Assembly: GCF_031180975.1 (NCBI RefSeq)
Contig: NZ_JAPSLI010000010.1
Coordinates: 1-64,000 of the forward strand
DNA length: 64,000 bases
DNA from: Microbacterium sp.
GTDB lineage: Bacteria; Actinomycetota; Actinomycetes; Actinomycetales; Microbacteriaceae
Direction of reading: 5' to 3'
A model generated the notes under the pieces. That model worked only from the letters and a program-made list of their open reading frames with translations. It had not been told where the DNA came from and did not search any database. A program made the position numbers and the translations under genes. This document shows positions 60,014 to 64,000 of the stretch, piece after piece (the stretch's first letter is position 1; the number at the start of each line of letters is the position of its first letter).

Positions 60014-60019
60014 CCGCCG

Positions 60020-61360
60020 TCACGGCCGCCTGGCGGTGAACTCCATCACCTCCACGGTCTCCGCTTCCGCCAGTTCCGCGTAGAACGTCTCGTGCAGCCG
60101 GGTCACGCGCGGGTCGCCCGAGCCGTCCACCATCTCGGCCGTCTCCACGTACCCGGTCAGCAGGTGCGGGTCGATCGGACTCCCGGCCTCGACGGTCCTG
60201 CGCACCTCGAAACTGTCCGGCGCTCCCGTGCCGCCGGCAGACCCGCCCTCGGCGAGCGAGGAGACCGGGTCGCCGCGGTGCCGAAGCTCGACCAGCAGCT
60301 GATCCTGCTCCAGCGACGGTTGGACGGGACTCCCCGCCGTGATCACGGTGCCGGTGTCGTAGCGCCCCTCCATCGCGATCAGCGACGCGATCGCCGCGCC
60401 CTGGGAGTAGCCGACGAAGTCGACGCGGTCGCCGGGCCGGGCTCCGGCGGCGTCGAGCGCCTGCAGCACCGCCTGCTGCGACACCGCCGCGTCCCGCTGC
60501 ATGTACAGGTCCCAGTTGGATTCCGAGTCCCAGGGCTCGGCGGTGCCGAGCAGCGCGGTGCGCGTGCCGTCGATGTAGGTGACGAACCGGGTGGCGCCAT
60601 CCCGGGTGGTGTACTTCTCGACGACCACCTGCCCGGTCCTTCCGGACGGGATGCGCTGGAGCGAGTCCTTCAGGCTGCGGGCCGGCGCGGCGGTTCCTGT
60701 GCCGGTCATCGCCATCTGCACCGGCGGGGGCGGCCCCTGCAGCCTGGTCCCGCGCGGCAGCACGCCGCGCTGGAGAGCGTCCGCGGCGGCGGCCAGTCGC
60801 TGCAGAAAGCCGGCCACGGGTTTGCCGGCGAGCACCGAGCCGACCGGGAAGACACGGACGGGCAGCAGCGGCCAGAGGATCCCCGCCGCGAGCGCCCAGA
60901 GGTCCCAGCCTTGATTCTCGAGCCCGTCGAAGCGGTGCTTCTCCCACTCCTCGGTGAGCATGACGACGCGGTCCTCGATGCCGGGGTCGGCGCGCACGAG
61001 TTCATCGATGCGCTCCTGGAGGGCGAGGGCGGCGTGGGGACTGTGAACGCTCAGCGCCTGCTGTTCGGCGCGCAGCTCGACCAACTCGAAGGTGTCGGCC
61101 ATGACGGCGGTGCCGCGCGCGTTGTCGGCGACCTCCGCCGCCCGCTCCGACAGCCGGCCGGCGCACGCGGCGAGCGCGCCCGTGTCGACGCGCCGGGCGA
61201 CCGTCGATGTCTGTCCCACGGCATGGCCGGCCCGGCGGAGCAGGTCCGCGGCCTCCTCCAGCTGCCTGCCCACCGCCTCCATCCGCCGGCCGATGTCGCG
61301 CACCACCCCGGAGTCGACGGCGATCGCGCCGCCGGACGTGATCTCGAGTTCCCCCGTCAT
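60020..61360 (-). CDS. Alpha/beta-hydrolase-like protein with helical N-terminal domain
   Basis: 446 residues. The first 110 residues are helical and Ala/Arg/Glu rich (VVRDIGRRMEAVGRQLEEAA, SERAAEVADNARGT), resembling the WXG100-like helical hairpins of type VII secretion substrates. The C-terminal part has a serine-hydrolase elbow, FVGYSQGAAIASLIAM, with later Asp and His candidates (HRGDPVSSL, HLLTGY). There is no signal peptide. The ATG at 61360 overlaps the stop of the small helical gene (ATGA). The two probably act as a pair; secretion is a hypothesis. Confidence 0.78.
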   Translation of the reverse strand: MTGELEITSGGAIAVDSGVVRDIGRRMEAVGRQLEEAADLLRRAGHAVGQTSTVARRVDTGALAACAGRLSERAAEVADNARGTAVMADTFELVELRAEQQALSVHSPHAALALQERIDELVRADPGIEDRVVMLTEEWEKHRFDGLENQGWDLWALAAGILWPLLPVRVFPVGSVLAGKPVAGFLQRLAAAADALQRGVLPRGTRLQGPPPPVQMAMTGTGTAAPARSLKDSLQRIPSGRTGQVVVEKYTTRDGATRFVTYIDGTRTALLGTAEPWDSESNWDLYMQRDAAVSQQAVLQALDAAGARPGDRVDFVGYSQGAAIASLIAMEGRYDTGTVITAGSPVQPSLEQDQLLVELRHRGDPVSSLAEGGSAGGTGAPDSFEVRRTVEAGSPIDPHLLTGYVETAEMVDGSGDPRVTRLHETFYAELAEAETVEVMEFTARRP

Positions 61361-61626
61361 CCGCTCACCGCTCCTTCCAGGTCGGCGCGCACGGCCTGCA
61401 CGACCGCGACCTCGCGCATGACGGTCGCGTGCAGTTCGGCCAGGACGTCGCGCAGCGCCCGTGCGCTGACGCCCTCGTTGCGCCAGGCGGAGTCGGTCGC
61501 GAGGCCGCCGGCCGCCGTCTCGGCCTGTGCCAGCAGGGCGCCGGCCTCGCCCAGCAACCGCAGCGCGGAGAACGCCCACCAGATGTCCTCGCTCGCCGCC
61601 GCCTCGGCCGTGGTTATCGCGTACAC
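61357..61626 (-). CDS. Small helical partner protein of the alpha/beta hydrolase
   Basis: 89 residues from a GTG at 61626, which is 6 nt after CAGGCT. Almost entirely helical by composition (EDIWWAFSALRLLGEAGALL, then a second amphipathic helix with ALRDVLAELHATVMREVAVV). A WW pair lies near residue 16. The size and helix-turn-helix form resemble WXG100/ESAT-6-type or chaperone-like proteins, but no exact WXG is visible. It is translationally coupled to the hydrolase gene. An upstream in-frame extension to 62076 is antisense to the phosphatase gene and is rejected. Confidence 0.65.
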   Translation of the reverse strand: MYAITTAEAAASEDIWWAFSALRLLGEAGALLAQAETAAGGLATDSAWRNEGVSARALRDVLAELHATVMREVAVVQAVRADLEGAVSG

Positions 61627-61732
61627 CCGTCCAGCCTGCGCGCCGCGCGGTACCCCCGACGGCCGGGATCCCGGTCGTTGTGGACAACCCACGGGGTCTT
61701 CCCGATTGGGGAGAGAAGTGCAGAATGGACGC

Positions 61733-62278
61733 ATGACCGACACGGATCCCTTCCGCGTCATCTTCGTCTGCACCGGCAACATCTGTCGCTCGCCGATGGC
61801 CGAGGTGGTGCTGCGGGCACTCGCCGACTCGCAGGGCCTCGGCTCGCGCATCGTGTCACGCAGCGCGGGCACGGGAGACTGGCACCTCGGCGAGCGAGCC
61901 GACGAGCGTACGCTCGAAGCGCTCGCCCGCCGCGGATACGACGGGTCGGCCCATCGCGCGAAGCAGTTCAGTGCGGCATCCTTCGCCGAGAACGACCTCA
62001 TCATCGCGCTCGACCGCACCCATGAGCGGATCCTGCGGGCGTGGGCGCGCACCGACGACGACGAGGGGAAGGTCACGCTGCTGCGCGCGTTCGACCCTCA
62101 TGCGGCGAGCATGGACGTCCCCGACCCCTATTACGCCGGGCCCGCGATGTTCGATTCGGTGCTCAGTATGATTGAGACCGCGACCCGCGGGCTGTTCCGG
62201 CAGCTCGAACCGGCAGTGCGGGTGCCCCAGACGACGCCCCGCGCGATGCGGGGCCCCGAGCAGGAGGATCTCCCCTGA
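61733..62278 (+). CDS. Low-molecular-weight protein-tyrosine phosphatase
   Basis: 181 residues. The P-loop CX5R is VCTGNICRSP (Cys13, Arg19). The general-acid loop is VPDPYY, and LGERADERTLEALARRGYD is family text. It dephosphorylates tyrosine, or arginine in some members, in the cytoplasm. The ATG at 61733 is 6 nt after CAGAAT, the leaderless layout seen elsewhere. The last 25 residues are a Pro/Arg-rich tail. Its stop overlaps the apparent purB start by four bases, so purB is translationally coupled to it. Confidence 0.93.
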   Translation: MTDTDPFRVIFVCTGNICRSPMAEVVLRALADSQGLGSRIVSRSAGTGDWHLGERADERTLEALARRGYDGSAHRAKQFSAASFAENDLIIALDRTHERILRAWARTDDDEGKVTLLRAFDPHAASMDVPDPYYAGPAMFDSVLSMIETATRGLFRQLEPAVRVPQTTPRAMRGPEQEDLP

Positions 62279-63657
62279 CTTCCCAGCCTTCCCTCCCGCC
62301 CCAGCCGCTCAGCCCCCTTGACGGGCGCTATCGCGCCGCCGTCACCGGCCTCGCCGACTACCTTTCCGAGGCGGGCCTGAACCGCGCGCGCGTCGAGGTG
62401 GAGGTGGAGTGGCTGATCGCCCTCACCGATCGGTCGCTGTTCGGCACCTCGCCGCTGCAGGATGCCGACAAGGAGCGTCTACGCGGACTGTACCGCGACT
62501 TCGGGCAGACCGAGATCGACTGGCTCGCCGAGAAGGAGGCCGTCACCCGCCACGACGTGAAGGCCGTCGAGTACCTGGTGCGCGACCGGCTCTCGTCGCT
62601 GGGGCTCGACTCGATCGCCGAGCTCACGCACTTCGCCTGCACGAGCGAAGACATCAACTCCGCCTCCTACGCGCTGACCGTCAAGCGCGCCGTGGAGCAG
62701 GTGTGGCTGCCCGCGCTCGACGCCGTGATCGCCAAGTTGCGCGAGCTCGCCGAGGAGCACGCGGATGCCGCCATGCTGTCGCGCACGCATGGGCAGCCCG
62801 CGACCCCGTCCACCATGGGCAAAGAGCTCGCCGTCTTCGCGTGGCGGCTGGAGCGGGTGCGCGGCCAGATCGCGGCATCCGACTACCTGGCGAAGTTCTC
62901 GGGCGCGACGGGCACCTGGTCGGCGCACCTCGCCGCCGACCCCGACGTGGACTGGCCGCAGCTGGCGCGCGAGTACATCGAGGGTCTGGGCCTCGGGTTC
63001 AACGTGCTCACGACGCAGATCGAGTCGCACGACTGGCAGGTCGAGCTGTACGACCGGGTGCGCCACGCCGGCGGCATCCTGCACAATCTCGCGACCGACA
63101 TCTGGACATACATCTCCCTCGGCTACTTCGCGCAGATCCCGGTGGCGGGGGCGACCGGCTCGTCCACGATGCCGCACAAGATCAATCCGATCCGGTTCGA
63201 GAACGCCGAGGCCAACCTCGAGCTGTCGGGTGCGCTGCTCGGTTCGCTGTCGCAGACGCTGGTCACCTCGCGGCTGCAGCGCGACCTCACCGACTCGACC
63301 ACGCAGCGCAACATCGGCGTCGCGTTCGGGCATTCGCTGCTCGCGCTCGACAACCTGCGCCGCGGCCTGAACGAGATCTCACTGTCGCGGGACGTGCTGC
63401 TGGCCGACCTGGACGGCAACTGGGAGGTGCTCGCCGAGGCGATCCAGACCGCCATCCGGGCCGAGGTGGTCGCCGGCCGCTCGAGCATCACCGACCCGTA
63501 CGCGCTGCTCAAGGAGCTGACCCGCGGGCACCGGGTGGGTGCCGCGGAACTCGCCGAGTTCGTGCAGGGACTGGAGATCGGGGATGCCGCCAAGCAGCGC
63601 CTCCTCGCCCTGACGCCGGCCACGTACACGGGCCTGGCGGAGCGCCTCGCGAAGTAG
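62275..63657 (+). CDS. purB: Adenylosuccinate lyase, apparent CTG start
   Basis: 460 residues counted from CTG at 62275. The conserved N-terminus PLSPLDGRYRAAVTGLADYL lies only in the region before the first ATG, GTG or TTG in frame (GTG at 62398), so the true start must be upstream. CTG at 62275 is 8 nt after AGGAGGATC and overlaps the phosphatase TGA as CTGA, like the ATGA/GTGA junctions nearby. The catalytic signature GSSTMPHKINPIRFENAE and THGQPATPSTMGKELA are intact. It cleaves adenylosuccinate and SAICAR in purine synthesis. Confidence 0.93.
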   Translation: MTSQPSLPPQPLSPLDGRYRAAVTGLADYLSEAGLNRARVEVEVEWLIALTDRSLFGTSPLQDADKERLRGLYRDFGQTEIDWLAEKEAVTRHDVKAVEYLVRDRLSSLGLDSIAELTHFACTSEDINSASYALTVKRAVEQVWLPALDAVIAKLRELAEEHADAAMLSRTHGQPATPSTMGKELAVFAWRLERVRGQIAASDYLAKFSGATGTWSAHLAADPDVDWPQLAREYIEGLGLGFNVLTTQIESHDWQVELYDRVRHAGGILHNLATDIWTYISLGYFAQIPVAGATGSSTMPHKINPIRFENAEANLELSGALLGSLSQTLVTSRLQRDLTDSTTQRNIGVAFGHSLLALDNLRRGLNEISLSRDVLLADLDGNWEVLAEAIQTAIRAEVVAGRSSITDPYALLKELTRGHRVGAAELAEFVQGLEIGDAAKQRLLALTPATYTGLAERLAK

Positions 63658-63718
63658 TGCTCGCCGCGGCGCTTCGCGCGCGGGTGCGCGGGCACCCCGG
63701 TGGGCCGGTCTCGTCGCG

Positions 63719-64000
63719 AACCCGGGGTCTCGAGCCCCGTCCCCCGACACCCCGGGTTGACGCCGACACCCCGGCCTGCGGACGCCGGTACCCCGGGGTC
63801 TCGACGCGAACCCGGGGTGTCACGCCGGGCGACGCCGGAAACCCGGGGTCTCGGGATCCATCCTCCCGACACCCCGGCTTGACGCCGACACCCCGGCGCG
63901 CGGACGCCGGTACCCCGGGGTCTCGACGCGTACCCGGGGGGTCGGCTCAGCGGCGTCGGAAACCCGGGGCCTCCGCCCGCCTCAGGCGTCCGCGCGGCCG
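63719..64000. repeat. 121-bp direct repeat in the gene-free right end
   Basis: CCCGGGGTCTCG starts units at 63721 and 63842, and a third partial unit starts at 63963: an exact 121-bp period. Each unit holds the same series of words (GACGCCGACACCCCGG, GGACGCCGGTACCCCGGGG, TCTCGACGCG). These form smaller inverted repeats of ACCCCGG/CCGGGGT. The stretch 63658-64000 has no supported gene. The array runs off the window. Confidence 0.88.

Noticed and set aside
1..64000. tRNA or rRNA genes
   Set aside because: No cloverleaf with a GTTCGANTC-type T-arm or rRNA segment was recognised in the gaps.

Overview
The window is high-GC DNA from an actinobacterium, most likely a Microbacterium or close relative (Microbacteriaceae). 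The basis is very high third-position GC, a DUF222/13E12-type gene at the left edge, many start codons placed 6-7 nt after a TANNNT -10 box (leaderless transcripts), abundant GGATGCC/GGCATCC words, and typical neighbour sets such as low-molecular-weight phosphatase next to purB. No tRNA, rRNA, CRISPR array, prophage or insertion sequence is visible.

Layout. 1-800: a cut-off DUF222 gene and a 62-bp tandem repeat. 800-15.7 kb: a galactomannan locus. A minus-strand operon encodes solute-binding protein, two permeases, GH2 beta-mannosidase, GH113 mannanase, a secreted multidomain GH26 mannanase, a BadF-type kinase and a LacI regulator. A divergent plus-strand pair encodes LacI and GH36 alpha-galactosidase. 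The likely flow is surface cleavage of mannan by GH26, import of oligomers, then trimming inside by GH113, GH2 and GH36. No transport ATPase is present, so a shared one elsewhere is presumed. 15.8-28.3 kb: housekeeping genes: aquaporin-like channel, CorA, CopC, EamA exporter, a degenerate serine hydrolase, a PIF1-like helicase, a CopD/CtaG fusion, HU, a DUF559 protein flanked by two related palindromes, and rpmB-rpmG-rpsN. 28.4-33.8 kb: a second sugar ABC system divergent from a Gfo/Idh/MocA oxidoreductase and its LacI regulator.

33.8-38.4 kb: DNA glycosylase, a propeller-type membrane protein, and a Fur-family (probably Zur) regulator translationally coupled to a DUF318 permease and a TIGR03943 protein. 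38.5-48.6 kb: one long minus-strand sugar or polyol operon: split transketolase, FGGY kinase, SDR, ribose-type ABC transporter, second SDR, SorC regulator and, last, a type-II lumazine synthase (RibH2-like) gene. This is the most unusual gene combination in the window. 48.7-52.85 kb: znuABC plus a DivIVA-like coiled-coil gene, under a clear Zur-type palindrome.

53-64 kb: GH13 alpha-glucosidase, a repeat-rich spacer, a branched-chain 2-oxoacid dehydrogenase operon (E1alpha, E1beta, E2), an aminotransferase, a small 4-TM protein, an alpha/beta hydrolase with a small helical partner, a phosphatase overlapping purB (apparently starting at CTG), and a 121-bp direct repeat at the right edge.
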